Program-made: the position numbers and the translations under genes | The notes under the pieces: generated by a model | What the model was told of the DNA's origin: nothing | Database searches by the model: none | What the model saw: the letters and a program-made list of their open reading frames with translations, nothing else | In this document: positions 48,602 through 58,762 of the stretch, piece by piece | Layout: each line of letters starts with the position of its first letter | Numbering within the stretch: position 1 is the first letter of the stretch | From: an uncultured Paracoccaceae bacterium | Lineage (GTDB): Bacteria; Pseudomonadota; Alphaproteobacteria; Rhodobacterales; Rhodobacteraceae | Length of the DNA stretch: 64,000 nt | Direction of reading: 5' to 3' | Assembly (NCBI GenBank): GCA_947493335.1 | Contig: CANLQO010000003.1 | Coordinates: 62,001 to 126,000, forward strand

Positions 48602-48654
48602 GTTGGCCGCAATCCCCCCTGATTCGTCCCTTAGTCTAATCGTGTCAGGCAATT

Positions 48655-48670
48655 TTGCAACCGGTTGCAT
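48655..48670. promoter_or_regulatory. LacI-type operator at the head of the inositol ABC operon
   Basis: TTGCAACCGGTTGCAT, 15/16 identical to the 40358 palindrome. Confidence 0.7.
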
Positions 48671-48844
48671 TTTTGTGTTTGGCTTACTGCGACGCTAGCA
48701 GACTAAAATCATTGATGGTTCGTAAGCAGCACAGAAACATCTGACCAAGGTTTATCAATCTGAAATTCGCGCCTTGGTCGGCCAATAAATTCCTGCGTTA
48801 AGCGAATGCTAGGTCAAATCGTCTAGGCACGTCTCTAATCACTC

Positions 48845-49594
48845 TTGAGAGGCTGCGAAGGGACGAACATAAGACACCTATGGATATGCCTGACAGTCAT
48901 GGCGCTGTTCTCCAGCACGCGGGCAATGGCCGATGCGCCAGTCCTTCAAATCGCAACGGGCGACTACGCACCATTCACCGACCAAAACGCCCCAGACGAC
49001 GGGCTGGTCAACAACGTGGTACGTGAGATGGCTCATGCGGCGGGTTACGAAGTAGAGTTCACGTACTTGCCGTGGATGCGGGCACTGGAATTGACGCGAA
49101 ACGCGCGCTTTTCTGCGACGTCATATTGGTACTTCCAACGGGAGCGTGAAGCGGACTTTATCCACGTCGGTCCCATTGTTTCGGACCGCCTCGTGTTTTT
49201 CCGTCGCGCTGATAGCCCACTGCCCCATTGGACGGCCCTCGGTGATTTGGGGGATATCACAATCGGTGCGGTCACCGGCTATACCTACACGGATGACTTT
49301 TGGGACCTTGCGGCCAACGGGACCCTCAGAGTTGAGACGGCCCAGACGGACGAGGCGAATATGCGCAAACTGCTGGTCGGTCGCATCGATGCATATCCGA
49401 TGAGCGAGGAAAGCGGCAGGCTGTTGATAAGCAGTATTTTCACAGACGCAGAGCGCGCCCAGATTGTCATTGAAGATCAACCCTTAACCACGACAGAGGG
49501 GTTCTTGTTGGTGACGCGGGCAACCGCGGATGCTGAGCTGATTGCCGAAAGGCTTCAAAGCGCGCTTGGCCAAATCGAACCATTGATCCAATAG
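48845..49594 (+). CDS. Extracellular solute-binding protein family 3-like
   Basis: PVLQIATGDYAPFTDQNAPDDGLVNNVVREMAHAAGYEVEFTYLPWMRAL; TTG or other non-ATG start probable. Confidence 0.75.
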   Translation: MRGCEGTNIRHLWICLTVMALFSSTRAMADAPVLQIATGDYAPFTDQNAPDDGLVNNVVREMAHAAGYEVEFTYLPWMRALELTRNARFSATSYWYFQREREADFIHVGPIVSDRLVFFRRADSPLPHWTALGDLGDITIGAVTGYTYTDDFWDLAANGTLRVETAQTDEANMRKLLVGRIDAYPMSEESGRLLISSIFTDAERAQIVIEDQPLTTTEGFLLVTRATADAELIAERLQSALGQIEPLIQ

Positions 49595-49600
49595 CCGCGG

Positions 49601-51799
49601 ATGGAAGCATCAGACGACATCGTTGCCGAAATGACTGACGCGCCAAGACGGCAACTCAGTCACGTCCTTGCGAAAGTCACGCTGCTCTTGGCGTTGTTCT
49701 TGGGCACGATATCGGGTGCAATGCAGATCTGGGCTGATCTGCGGCAGGAAAAGAACGCAGTCCAGTATTCAGCGGAAGAATTCCTGGCCAGCGTCGCGCC
49801 CTCGGCGGCGTCAGCTGCCTATAATTTCTATCTTCCGGCAGCCGAACAAGTTGTTGACGGCTTACTCACGCAGCGGGCCATCGTTTCGGTGAAAATCATA
49901 AATGAAGGCACGACCATGATTGCGCGCGAACGACAGGTCTCTCCGACCTTGCCGCAAATGGGAGAGGTGTCAGCGCCGGATCTGGTAATATTGGAACAGC
50001 CGCTGTTCGCGCCCACGACAGACACGCAAGACGTGCAAATTGGCGCGATCAACATTGTTGTCGACCGCTCCATCGTGCCGCCCGCCTTTGTGAACCGGAT
50101 GGTGTTTTATTTTCTTTTCGCGACGATCAAGAATTTTCTGCTCGGAGTCCTGCTGATCATGATCGTTTACGGCGCACTTGCGCGCCACATCGTCGCCCTT
50201 GCGGAGACGATCGGCAAATGGACCCCTGCACAAGCACCTCTCACAATTTCGCGCCCTCCAAAATTGCTCCGCGGAACAGAACTCGATGTTCTTGGTGATC
50301 GGGTGGCAGAATTGGCGCGAACCGCCACTGGGCGCATAAAACAGGTAGAGGCTTCTCATCAAGCAGCTGTGCAATCCAACTCGGTCCTTAGTCAGAAATC
50401 TGAGTCTTTGACGCAGGCTATTCACGAACGAAATCAGGAACTTATCGAGGCTAACAATCGCCTAAAACACCTAGCTGAGCGCGATGCCCTTACCGGTCTT
50501 CATAATCGTGGATCGTTTGATGCTTTTGCTGCAAAGGTATTTGCCGAAGACGGCACCGAACAGGCTCGGGTTTCGGCATTTCTGATCGATGTCGATTTTT
50601 TCAAAGCGTACAACGATCACTATGGCCATCAGGCAGGTGACCGCTGCCTGATACAGGTTGCCGCAATTATTCGATCCACACTTGCACATGAAAGCGCAAT
50701 CGTCGCCCGCTACGGCGGAGAAGAATTTGTTGCGTTGTTTGTCGGACCGACACCCACAGATCTGGCCCAGCTTGCCGAAGATGTTCACGCCGAATTGGCT
50801 ACCGCCGCGATCGACCACCAACGCTCGACAATTGCTGATCGCATAACCGTCAGCATCGGGCGCGCATCTGTTTCCGATTTCCGTCAGGAACGGCCCGTGA
50901 CGCTTGATCAGCTGATCTCAGCCGCCGACAGCGCCCTTTACGAGGCGAAGCATCAGGGCCGCAATCGGACTGTCAATTCAACATTCGAAATTCGCGAAAG
51001 GCTTCGACAATCCCGCTCCAAAGCCCACAACCTTCTCAAAGCGATTGATGCACGGGCGTTTGAACCATTCTTTCAACCACAATTCGATGCACAAACCGGG
51101 CAAATGGTCGGTTTGGAAGCATTGGTGAGGTGGCGAAGAGATGACGGTACAATCGCTACACCACAGGCCTTTCTGCCAACCGCAGAAAAAAGCGGTCTTC
51201 TACCACTGATTGACGGAATCGTGTTGGACGCTGTTGGGTCATTTTTGGAAACGGCCAGGTCTCGCGGCATCTTTGTGCCGCGCGTTTCTCTTAATGCGCC
51301 ACGAGATGTCTTGATGGAGCGGAGTTATGTCGACGGCGTGATTTCGTTGTCGCGTGAAACGACTTCGACGATTGCGCTGGAACTGCTTGAAACTGCGATG
51401 TTCGACCAGCCCGATGCACGGCTGGCAGATCATTTAGACCAGTTGCGCGACGCAGACATTGAGCTTGAGATTGATGATTTTGGCACAGGGCACACTTCGA
51501 TTGTCAGCCTGATGACATTGCGGCCGCACCAGGTCAAAATCGCCAAGGAACTTGTCCTACCAATGTCAGATGATGTCGCATATGCCGATATTGTCGCGAG
51601 CATTATCCAGATCAGTGCCGCATTGAACATCGAGGTTTTGGCAGAGGGTGTCGAAAACCAAAAGACCGCGGATTTGCTCGTCAGGCTGGGCTGTACACTG
51701 CAACAGGGTTTCCATTTTTCCAAACCCATGTCTGCGACAGCGATGCTCGACTATCTAGTCACGCCGAAAGGAACCCTGGACGTCAAGTGCGCGCAATAA
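49601..51799 (+). CDS. Membrane GGDEF-EAL protein (diguanylate cyclase/phosphodiesterase)
   Basis: Two TM segments flanking a periplasmic domain; RYGGEEFVALF; LEALVRWRR; IDDFGTGHTSI; AEGVENQ. Confidence 0.92.
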   Translation: MEASDDIVAEMTDAPRRQLSHVLAKVTLLLALFLGTISGAMQIWADLRQEKNAVQYSAEEFLASVAPSAASAAYNFYLPAAEQVVDGLLTQRAIVSVKIINEGTTMIARERQVSPTLPQMGEVSAPDLVILEQPLFAPTTDTQDVQIGAINIVVDRSIVPPAFVNRMVFYFLFATIKNFLLGVLLIMIVYGALARHIVALAETIGKWTPAQAPLTISRPPKLLRGTELDVLGDRVAELARTATGRIKQVEASHQAAVQSNSVLSQKSESLTQAIHERNQELIEANNRLKHLAERDALTGLHNRGSFDAFAAKVFAEDGTEQARVSAFLIDVDFFKAYNDHYGHQAGDRCLIQVAAIIRSTLAHESAIVARYGGEEFVALFVGPTPTDLAQLAEDVHAELATAAIDHQRSTIADRITVSIGRASVSDFRQERPVTLDQLISAADSALYEAKHQGRNRTVNSTFEIRERLRQSRSKAHNLLKAIDARAFEPFFQPQFDAQTGQMVGLEALVRWRRDDGTIATPQAFLPTAEKSGLLPLIDGIVLDAVGSFLETARSRGIFVPRVSLNAPRDVLMERSYVDGVISLSRETTSTIALELLETAMFDQPDARLADHLDQLRDADIELEIDDFGTGHTSIVSLMTLRPHQVKIAKELVLPMSDDVAYADIVASIIQISAALNIEVLAEGVENQKTADLLVRLGCTLQQGFHFSKPMSATAMLDYLVTPKGTLDVKCAQ

Positions 51800-51892
51800 T
51801 CGTCCCAATTTCTCGTCCCCGGCACATCGATCCATGCGACCTATCACCTAAAGACGTGGAGTTACCGATGACGGCGCGCCGGAACTTTGCGT

Positions 51893-52933
51893 TTAGCCGC
51901 CCCAATCCATCACGACCTTGCCTGCATTGCCTGACAACATCGCGTCGAACCCGGTTTCGAATTCATCAATGCCAATACGATGCGTAATCAACCCGCGTAG
52001 ATCGAGGCCCGATTGCACAAGCGCAATCATCTTGTACCAAGTCTCGAACATTTCGCGGCCGTAAATGCCTTTGACGTTGAGCATCTTGAAAATGATCTTG
52101 TTCCAATCCACCGCAAACTCCGTCGGCGCGATGCCCAAGAGGGCAATTTTACCACCATTATTCATCTTATCGATCATATCGCGCATCGCAGGTGCCGCCC
52201 CGGACATTTCAAGCCCAACGTCAAAACCCTCCGTCATGCCAAGGTCAGCCATCACGTCGGCAAGGTTTTCAGTCCCTGCATCGACGACGTGCTGCACCCC
52301 CATGTCCTGAGCGAGCTTGCGACGGAAAGGGCTGATGTCTGTGATCACGACCTTGCGGGCGCCAACCTTCTGGGCGACCAGCGCCCCCATGATCCCAATC
52401 GGACCGGCGCCTGTCACCAAGACATCCTCACCAACGAGATCAAAGCTGAGCGCGGTGTGAACCGCGTTTCCAAACGGATCAAAAATGGCAGCGATCTCAT
52501 CGGGAATATCGTCCGGTATCGCGATGACATTGGTTTCGGGGATGCAAAGATACTCCGCAAAGCTGCCGGGTCTGTTGACGCCAACCCCTTTTGTGTTGCG
52601 ACACAATTGGCCGCGACCTGCCCGGCAGTTCCGGCAAGTGTTGCACACGATATGCCCTTCACCAGCAACCCGCTGGCCGATCTTGTAATGCGTCGCGGCC
52701 TTGCCGCAATCCACAATCTCGCCGCAAAACTCATGACCGACGACCATTGGGACCGGTACGGTTTTTGCGGACCATTCATCCCATTTCCAGATATGTGCAT
52801 CTGTGCCGCAGATTGCTGATTTTCTCACCTTTATCAGCACGTCATTTGGGCCCGGCTCTGGAACGGGCACTTGTTCCATCCAAAGCCCCGGCTCCGCTCT
52901 GGCCTTCACCAATGCTTTCATTTGATTGCTCAT
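51893..52933 (-). CDS. tdh: L-threonine 3-dehydrogenase
   Basis: [64 protein letters not shown]. Confidence 0.95.
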   Translation of the reverse strand: MSNQMKALVKARAEPGLWMEQVPVPEPGPNDVLIKVRKSAICGTDAHIWKWDEWSAKTVPVPMVVGHEFCGEIVDCGKAATHYKIGQRVAGEGHIVCNTCRNCRAGRGQLCRNTKGVGVNRPGSFAEYLCIPETNVIAIPDDIPDEIAAIFDPFGNAVHTALSFDLVGEDVLVTGAGPIGIMGALVAQKVGARKVVITDISPFRRKLAQDMGVQHVVDAGTENLADVMADLGMTEGFDVGLEMSGAAPAMRDMIDKMNNGGKIALLGIAPTEFAVDWNKIIFKMLNVKGIYGREMFETWYKMIALVQSGLDLRGLITHRIGIDEFETGFDAMLSGNAGKVVMDWGG

Positions 52934-54120
52934 GTGATGATCCCCATGTCCTGCCCTACGACCACAAATGCGTCGATCGCGCGATCGAGTGTTGCGCGAT
53001 CGTGCGCGGCTGACATCTGGGTACGTATGCGGTCCTGCCCTTTTGGCACCACCGGGAAACTGAACGGCGCGACATAGACCCCTATGCGATCAAGTCGCTG
53101 TGCCATGTCCTGCGCCAGCTTTGGATCATGGAGCATGACAGGAATGATTGGATGTTCGCCCGGCAAGAGGTCAAATCCAGCGTCCGTCATCCGCGCCCTG
53201 AAATGCGCGGCATTTGCCATCAAACGGTCGCGCAATTTCGTCGAGGCCTCCAGCATATCCAGCACCGCAATCGAAGTCTGTGCGATCACCGGAGCTAGCG
53301 TATTCGAAAAAAGGTAGGGCCGAGAGCGCTGGCGCAGCCAATCAACCACTTCGGCCTTTGCACAGGTGTAGCCGCCAGATGCCCCGCCCAGCGCCTTGCC
53401 CAAAGTGCCTGTGACGATGTCGACCCGCCCCATTACGCCACAATGCTCGATGCTCCCACGGCCTTTCTTCCCCACAAATCCGACGGCATGGCTGTCATCT
53501 ACCATCACCAATGCGCCATATTTGTCAGCCAGATCGCAAATCTCACCCAGCTTGGCGATATACCCGTCCATGGAAAAAACACCGTCAGTTGCGATCAGTT
53601 TGAACCGAGCGCCCGCCGCCGCCTGTAACTGCGCCTCCAAATCGGCCATGTCCGAATTTGCGTAGCGCAGACGTTTGGCCTTGCAGAGCCTGATGCCGTC
53701 GATGATGGAGGCATGGTTCAACGCATCGGAGATAATCGCATCTTCAGGGCCCAAAATCGTTTCGAACAATCCGGTATTGGCGTCAAAGCAACTGGAATAT
53801 AGGATAGCGTCCTCAAATCCCAAAAACCGTGCCAAGCGGCTTTCAAGTGTCTTGTGTTCTTCTTGCGTGCCGCAAATGAACCTGACCGACGACATGCCAT
53901 ATCCATAGCGTTCCAAGGCATCTTGACCTGCGGCAATCAGGTCGGCGTTGTCCGACAAGCCCAGATAGTTGTTGGCACATAGATTGATAACATCCTTGCC
54001 GGACGCCAATGACACCTCGCCGCTTTGGCGGCTGGTGATGACCCGCTCAGACTTATAAAGGCCGTCGTCTTTCAGGGTCTCAAGTAATTTGGAAAAATGG
54101 GCGGGGAATGCGTCTAACAT
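52930..54120 (-). CDS. kbl: Glycine C-acetyltransferase (2-amino-3-ketobutyrate CoA ligase)
   Basis: [63 protein letters not shown]. Confidence 0.95.
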   Translation of the reverse strand: MLDAFPAHFSKLLETLKDDGLYKSERVITSRQSGEVSLASGKDVINLCANNYLGLSDNADLIAAGQDALERYGYGMSSVRFICGTQEEHKTLESRLARFLGFEDAILYSSCFDANTGLFETILGPEDAIISDALNHASIIDGIRLCKAKRLRYANSDMADLEAQLQAAAGARFKLIATDGVFSMDGYIAKLGEICDLADKYGALVMVDDSHAVGFVGKKGRGSIEHCGVMGRVDIVTGTLGKALGGASGGYTCAKAEVVDWLRQRSRPYLFSNTLAPVIAQTSIAVLDMLEASTKLRDRLMANAAHFRARMTDAGFDLLPGEHPIIPVMLHDPKLAQDMAQRLDRIGVYVAPFSFPVVPKGQDRIRTQMSAAHDRATLDRAIDAFVVVGQDMGIIT

Positions 54121-54538
54121 GAAGTGGTTCCTTTCCTGTCGACTTTGTTTGCCGGTTTGGGTGCGGCGTCCCGACCATTCACGACAAAAGCTTTTCTTTT
54201 TTGCTCATGGCCCTGCGGTGGGTTTAGCGAAGCGCCGCTCGCCCGCCCTGGCGCCTTTCGGGATCACTCGCACCATCGTCGGTCATCGCCGCCTCGGACA
54301 GAGGCCGCAATATGCAATGATAGATGACAAATCGAACACTGGCGTCGACGGGCATTTCAAATCTCCACTTCGGTTGCTTCTCCCCATAATGCCAAACCAG
54401 ATCGCGCCCGCAACCTGACCGCATCGTTCGTAAGTCCGATTGCGACCGTTGCCGCGTCGGTGCAGGATAGGACCAGCACTTGCGCGATCAATCATTTGGG
54501 TCGGATGCGTTCCGGACCGCCAATCACTCGGAGGCTTC

Positions 54539-54652
54539 ATGCCCAGTTATCTCATCGACCTTTTTTCATGGGTGGCCGCCTTCATCATCCTTGGCTTGCT
54601 GTTTCGTTGGCTTCAAAACCGGAAACCAAAAGACAAAGACGACCAAGGCTAA
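54539..54652 (+). CDS. Small single-TM membrane protein (37 aa)
   Basis: MPSYLIDLFSWVAAFIILGLLFRWLQNRKPKDKDDQG preceded by SD-like GGAGG. Confidence 0.5.
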   Translation: MPSYLIDLFSWVAAFIILGLLFRWLQNRKPKDKDDQG

Positions 54653-54661
54653 AGCCGGCTC

Positions 54662-55315
54662 TTAAATCATGCCATCCTGAAACTGTGCGTCTTGCGCGAT
54701 CAGAAGTCCGCAAAACCGACTTTCCAGCCGCAATGAGAACAGAAAACCATCACCTCCAAGATCATGATGTCCGATCACGAGGGCGCCGGGTGACGCCCAT
54801 TTCGGCAGTCGGAGCCTGCGCCCAAAGACCGTCAGGAAATAGTGGTCGCTTTTGAAATAAAGCGCATCATCTGCCGCTTCAATTCTCAGGGCCATCCCAA
54901 TGCCGTAGCCAATATACTCTTCCAGCCCGGTTGGCCCGGCAAACCTTTTTGAGCTGTGCACCACCTGCGGAAACCCATTGCTGCGTCCGTATTGCCTGAC
55001 CCAGAATTGCCCATCACTGGCATGGTCTTCGGTCACCACCACAACCGCGGGCTGGCCAAACGCATCCGCGTCAAACGGCAAAGGAGCACCAAAAAGACGC
55101 ATCACCTGGGCGAAGCACCTGCCCAAAAAGCTCATCCTCATGTCTGTGACAACACCTTGATACGTCACGCTGTTTCCGCCCGACAATCGTTTGCCAAATC
55201 GGTGGCGAATGGGAGCAGGCAAGCGACTCCAACCCGCTTCGCCAAGCAAGCGACGAAACCGGTCGTCTTGTCCCATGATGGGTCGAATTTTGGCTTTGAG
55301 TTCCATCTCAGACAT
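54662..55315 (-). CDS. DUF4166-like protein
   Basis: DDRFRRLLGEAGWSRLPAPIRHRFGKRLSGGNSVTYQGVV. Confidence 0.65.
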   Translation of the reverse strand: MSEMELKAKIRPIMGQDDRFRRLLGEAGWSRLPAPIRHRFGKRLSGGNSVTYQGVVTDMRMSFLGRCFAQVMRLFGAPLPFDADAFGQPAVVVVTEDHASDGQFWVRQYGRSNGFPQVVHSSKRFAGPTGLEEYIGYGIGMALRIEAADDALYFKSDHYFLTVFGRRLRLPKWASPGALVIGHHDLGGDGFLFSLRLESRFCGLLIAQDAQFQDGMI

Positions 55316-55380
55316 CCTTGCGCATCTATCTCTACATTCTGTAGAAAGAGAAATTACATCACAAATAAAAGGTTACGCAG

Positions 55381-55941
55381 CTATTCCGACTTCTTGCCTG
55401 TCAGCTTGATCAGCGAGAACACCTTGTCCCCCATCTTCATCATCATGTTCAGTTTCGCCTTTGGGACGCCCAGCATTTGGCCGTACCACTTGTCAGTAGT
55501 CTTCAGAAGGTCCTGAAGGTCCTGCATGCGTACGACAACATCCGGGTTCAGACCGGCTTCTTTTTCGGCTGTTTCCAAGCACTCCGAAATCGCCTTCATG
55601 GCGGGGTCTATTTCACGCTCTTTGCGTCCCTGCGCGATGCGCATTGCCATTTCCCAGACGTCCGTCTCGGCCACGAAGTGTTCGCGACGATCTCCAGCAA
55701 TCGGCACGCGCCGGATCAGCTTCCAACTGACAAGCTCTTTGAGCGAATTCGAAACGTTGGACCTCGCAATCCCCAACGCATCTGAGATTTGTTCAGCATT
55801 CATCGGGCGCACGCTGAGGAACAAAAGCGCATGAATCTGCGCCACCGAACGGTTCACGCCCCATTGGCTGCCCATGTCCCCCCAATAGAGAATAAACTGG
55901 CGGATTGCAGTCGAATCGGATTTGTCAGTAATTTCTGTCAT
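55381..55941 (-). CDS. GbsR/MarR-type transcriptional regulator
   Basis: FILYWGDMGSQWGVNRSVAQIHALLFLSVRPMNAEQISDALGIARSNVSNSLKELVSWKLIRRV. Start placed at MTEITDKS. Confidence 0.85.
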   Translation of the reverse strand: MTEITDKSDSTAIRQFILYWGDMGSQWGVNRSVAQIHALLFLSVRPMNAEQISDALGIARSNVSNSLKELVSWKLIRRVPIAGDRREHFVAETDVWEMAMRIAQGRKEREIDPAMKAISECLETAEKEAGLNPDVVVRMQDLQDLLKTTDKWYGQMLGVPKAKLNMMMKMGDKVFSLIKLTGKKSE

Positions 55942-55985
55942 AACAGAAATGTAAGACACTGCATCCCATTTGTCAAGACAAATGG
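55931..55985 (-). promoter_or_regulatory. Promoter with two perfect inverted repeats for the GbsR-like gene
   Basis: ATTTCTGT-CATA-ACAGAAAT (55931-55950) and CCATTTGTC-AA-GACAAATGG (55966-55985); minus strand TTGACA-N17-TACATT. Confidence 0.65.
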
Positions 55986-56002
55986 CTCTTCCATTTGGGC
56001 GG

Positions 56003-56149
56003 CTAAGGTTCTTCGTCTTCCACCAAGATCCGCCAGGCATCCCCGTCCAGGTCGTCATACTGATGGCTGTGTAGCGTCCAGACAAAAGCGACCAGCCCAC
56101 AGGCTGCAAGGATCAAGGAGACCGGGATCAAGATCAAAAGAACATTCAT
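56003..56149 (-). CDS. ccoS: cbb3-type oxidase assembly protein CcoS (48 aa; absent from the ORF track)
   Basis: Manual translation MNVLLILIPVSLILAACGLVAFVWTLHSHQYDDLDGDAWRILVEDEEP*. Confidence 0.9.
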   Translation of the reverse strand: MNVLLILIPVSLILAACGLVAFVWTLHSHQYDDLDGDAWRILVEDEEP

Positions 56150-56153
56150 GGTC

Positions 56154-58301
56154 TCACCTCAACCGCAAAGCATTCAACAGGACGGTGATGGATGACAATG
56201 ACATCGCTATCGCCGCCGAAAGCGGCGTGGCAAGCCCTGCAATGGCCAATGGGACCGCGATCAGATTGTAAGTGGCGGCGATGCAGAAATTCTCCAGCAC
56301 GCGGCGGCGGGCACTTTTCGATGTCGCGATTGCCAAGGGCACGCTGCGCAGGCTTTGGCCAAGCAACACCACGTCAGAGGCCGCACGAGAGGCATCAAGG
56401 GCAGACGCCGGCGAGATTGATGCATGGGCCAGCGCCAGTGCTGCCGTGTCGTTTAGCCCGTCGCCCACCATCAATACCTTTGCGCCTTGCGCCGAAAGCG
56501 CGCGGATGACATCACACTTTTCCATCGGGAGCATGTCTGATCGCGCACTGATCCCGCCCAGTGCCTGAGCGACGCTGTCAACGGGCCCCTCTGCATCGCC
56601 TGACAATACCGAGACGTCCATTCCATTGGCCTGCAATAGTTCCACAGCCGTCGCCGCGCCTTCACGCAGGGTTTCGGACATTTGAAGTGCAACTGGCGCG
56701 CCTGTCCCAATCCGCAATGCGGGCGATGTAGCGGCGCCAATCCAGTCGCCGCGCCCAAGCTGGACACACTGTCCTTGCCACTGAGCGCTGATGCCTTTTC
56801 CCGTGACCTCTTGCACGTCAACCAAAGCCGCAGGCGAAACGTCAGCCGGGATCGCCGCGGCAATTGCGCGCGATACGGGGTGCTGAGAATGTCCTGCGAG
56901 GGCAGCCAGAACCGATTGTGCCGACGCGGACAAACTGCCGGGATCAAAGCGGGCTTGGCCTTGGGTCAAGGTCCCGGTCTTGTCAAAAATCACTGTGTCG
57001 ATTTCCGCCAATCGTTCGATCGCGGTGGCGTCCTTGACCAACAGACCATTGCGGAACAAGCGCCCAGCGGCGGCGGTCATCACGGCAGGCACCGCCAATC
57101 CAAGGGCACAAGGGCAAGTGATGATCAAAACGGCAATTGCGATGTTCAGTGCTTTGGCGACATCGCCTGACAGCACGACCCAGCCCACAAAAGTAACAAA
57201 TGCCAAAAGATGGACAAGCGGCGCATAGATTTGCGCGGCCCTGTCGGCCAGAGCGGTATAGCGGTTTTTGGCCCCTTCGGCAGTTTCAACCATCGCGACC
57301 ATACGGCGCAGCGTTGTATCCTCGCCCACCGCGGTTACGCGCATTGTGACCGGTGCGCCCAGATTGACCTCTCCCGCTGCGACTTTTGTGCCAGCCCGTG
57401 CGATGACCGGTAGGCTTTCACCCGTGAGAAAGGACCGATCAAGCTGGGTCTCACCCTTGATGATTTCGCCGTCGACCGGCGCGCGCATCCCTGTCGCCAC
57501 CAACAAACGATCCCCCGCGCTAAGATCCGCAACCGCCACTGTTTCTTGACCATTGGCGGTAATGCGCGTGGCCCACGGCAATTCCAACGCGCTCAGTTCT
57601 TGTGCTGCGGAACGTGCGGCGATCCGGGTCCGATGGTCCAGATAGCGACCGATCAGCAAAAAGAATGTGAGCGACAGCGCCGCATCAAAATAGACCTGCT
57701 CGCTGCCTTGTGCGGTCTCGTACACCGACAGACCGGCAGCAAGGATGATTGCAAGTGAAATTGGGACGTCCATGTTCAAACGGCCAACACGGAGGGCCCG
57801 CCACGCCGACCCAAAAAAGATCTGTGCGGAATAGATCAGCGTTGGCACAGCAATCAGGGCTGAAAGCCAATGGAACAGAACACGCGTCGCTTCTGTCGCG
57901 CCGGACCAAACGGCGACAGAGAACAACATGACATTCATCATGGCAAACCCGGCGACGGCCAGCCGGGTCAGCAGCTTGCGGCCCTCTGGGTCAGCCTCCA
58001 CTGCTGACATCATCTGCCCGTCCAATGGCTGCGCGTCATAACCCAAACTGGCAAGCGCCTGCACCATGCGGTCAATCGGGACCCCCGGCGCGCGGATGGC
58101 GACGCGTTTGCGGCTTAGGTTCACGCGCGCCTCTTGCACACCGGGAACGGCCATCAAACCCCGCTCGACCGCCCCTATGCAGGCGGCGCAATGAATACCC
58201 GGCAAGTGCAAAGAAATGTCCGCCTGTTCGACCGGGGCCAGCGGGCGCTGCGGCGTGGCGATGCACCCCGGACAGGCAGCGATTGGGGCGACATCACTCA
58301 T
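56154..58301 (-). CDS. ccoI: Copper-translocating P-type ATPase CcoI/FixI
   Basis: GIHCAACIGAVERGL; TCPCALGLAVP; DKTGTLTQGQ; GDGLNDTAALA. Confidence 0.95.
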   Translation of the reverse strand: MSDVAPIAACPGCIATPQRPLAPVEQADISLHLPGIHCAACIGAVERGLMAVPGVQEARVNLSRKRVAIRAPGVPIDRMVQALASLGYDAQPLDGQMMSAVEADPEGRKLLTRLAVAGFAMMNVMLFSVAVWSGATEATRVLFHWLSALIAVPTLIYSAQIFFGSAWRALRVGRLNMDVPISLAIILAAGLSVYETAQGSEQVYFDAALSLTFFLLIGRYLDHRTRIAARSAAQELSALELPWATRITANGQETVAVADLSAGDRLLVATGMRAPVDGEIIKGETQLDRSFLTGESLPVIARAGTKVAAGEVNLGAPVTMRVTAVGEDTTLRRMVAMVETAEGAKNRYTALADRAAQIYAPLVHLLAFVTFVGWVVLSGDVAKALNIAIAVLIITCPCALGLAVPAVMTAAAGRLFRNGLLVKDATAIERLAEIDTVIFDKTGTLTQGQARFDPGSLSASAQSVLAALAGHSQHPVSRAIAAAIPADVSPAALVDVQEVTGKGISAQWQGQCVQLGRGDWIGAATSPALRIGTGAPVALQMSETLREGAATAVELLQANGMDVSVLSGDAEGPVDSVAQALGGISARSDMLPMEKCDVIRALSAQGAKVLMVGDGLNDTAALALAHASISPASALDASRAASDVVLLGQSLRSVPLAIATSKSARRRVLENFCIAATYNLIAVPLAIAGLATPLSAAIAMSLSSITVLLNALRLR

Positions 58302-58762
58302 TTTTTGACCTGCACGATGATGCGCTGCTGAAAGACAGTTCCGTCGTCTGCCTCGGCGATCAACCGCAGGTTCCAGTTTCCCGGACCTAGGTCTGCGGGG
58401 GCCACAAAGACCTGACCGTCATGTTCAAATACCGGAGTGATGTCCTGCGACACATTTGTGGCCCGCCCCAATACGGCGGATGTGATCGTCGGCACCACCG
58501 GTCTCCCGTCCTTTTGAATATCAAGGACCAGCACATTGCGATCCAGCCTGGCTGAAACATCCCAGCCCAGCGCCTGCTGAGCCTGCCGATGAGTGTCGAA
58601 TGCCTGGCTGGCCACGAATGAATTCTTGACCTCCAGCCCCGGAAAGGTCCGCACCGCCTGATAGGCAAGTGTTAGATTCACCGTGATGATCACAGCAAAG
58701 CAGCTGGCGATGATGGCAAAGAATTTTCGTCCCGTAAGGGGGCGAGCGACAACATCAGTCAT
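58298..58762 (-). CDS. ccoH: FixH/CcoH family protein
   Basis: Single TM plus NSFVASQAFDTHRQAQQALGWDV; position ccoG-ccoH-ccoI. Confidence 0.9.
   Translation of the reverse strand: MTDVVARPLTGRKFFAIIASCFAVIITVNLTLAYQAVRTFPGLEVKNSFVASQAFDTHRQAQQALGWDVSARLDRNVLVLDIQKDGRPVVPTITSAVLGRATNVSQDITPVFEHDGQVFVAPADLGPGNWNLRLIAEADDGTVFQQRIIVQVKK

Noticed and set aside
52960-53015. Dense GCGATCGCGCGATCG repeats
   Set aside because: Lie within the kbl coding sequence ([10 protein letters not shown] region) and are explained by codon usage.
54121-54538. Possible glycine riboswitch upstream of kbl
   Set aside because: No recognisable glycine-riboswitch consensus could be read in the leader; a covariance-model search would be needed to settle it.
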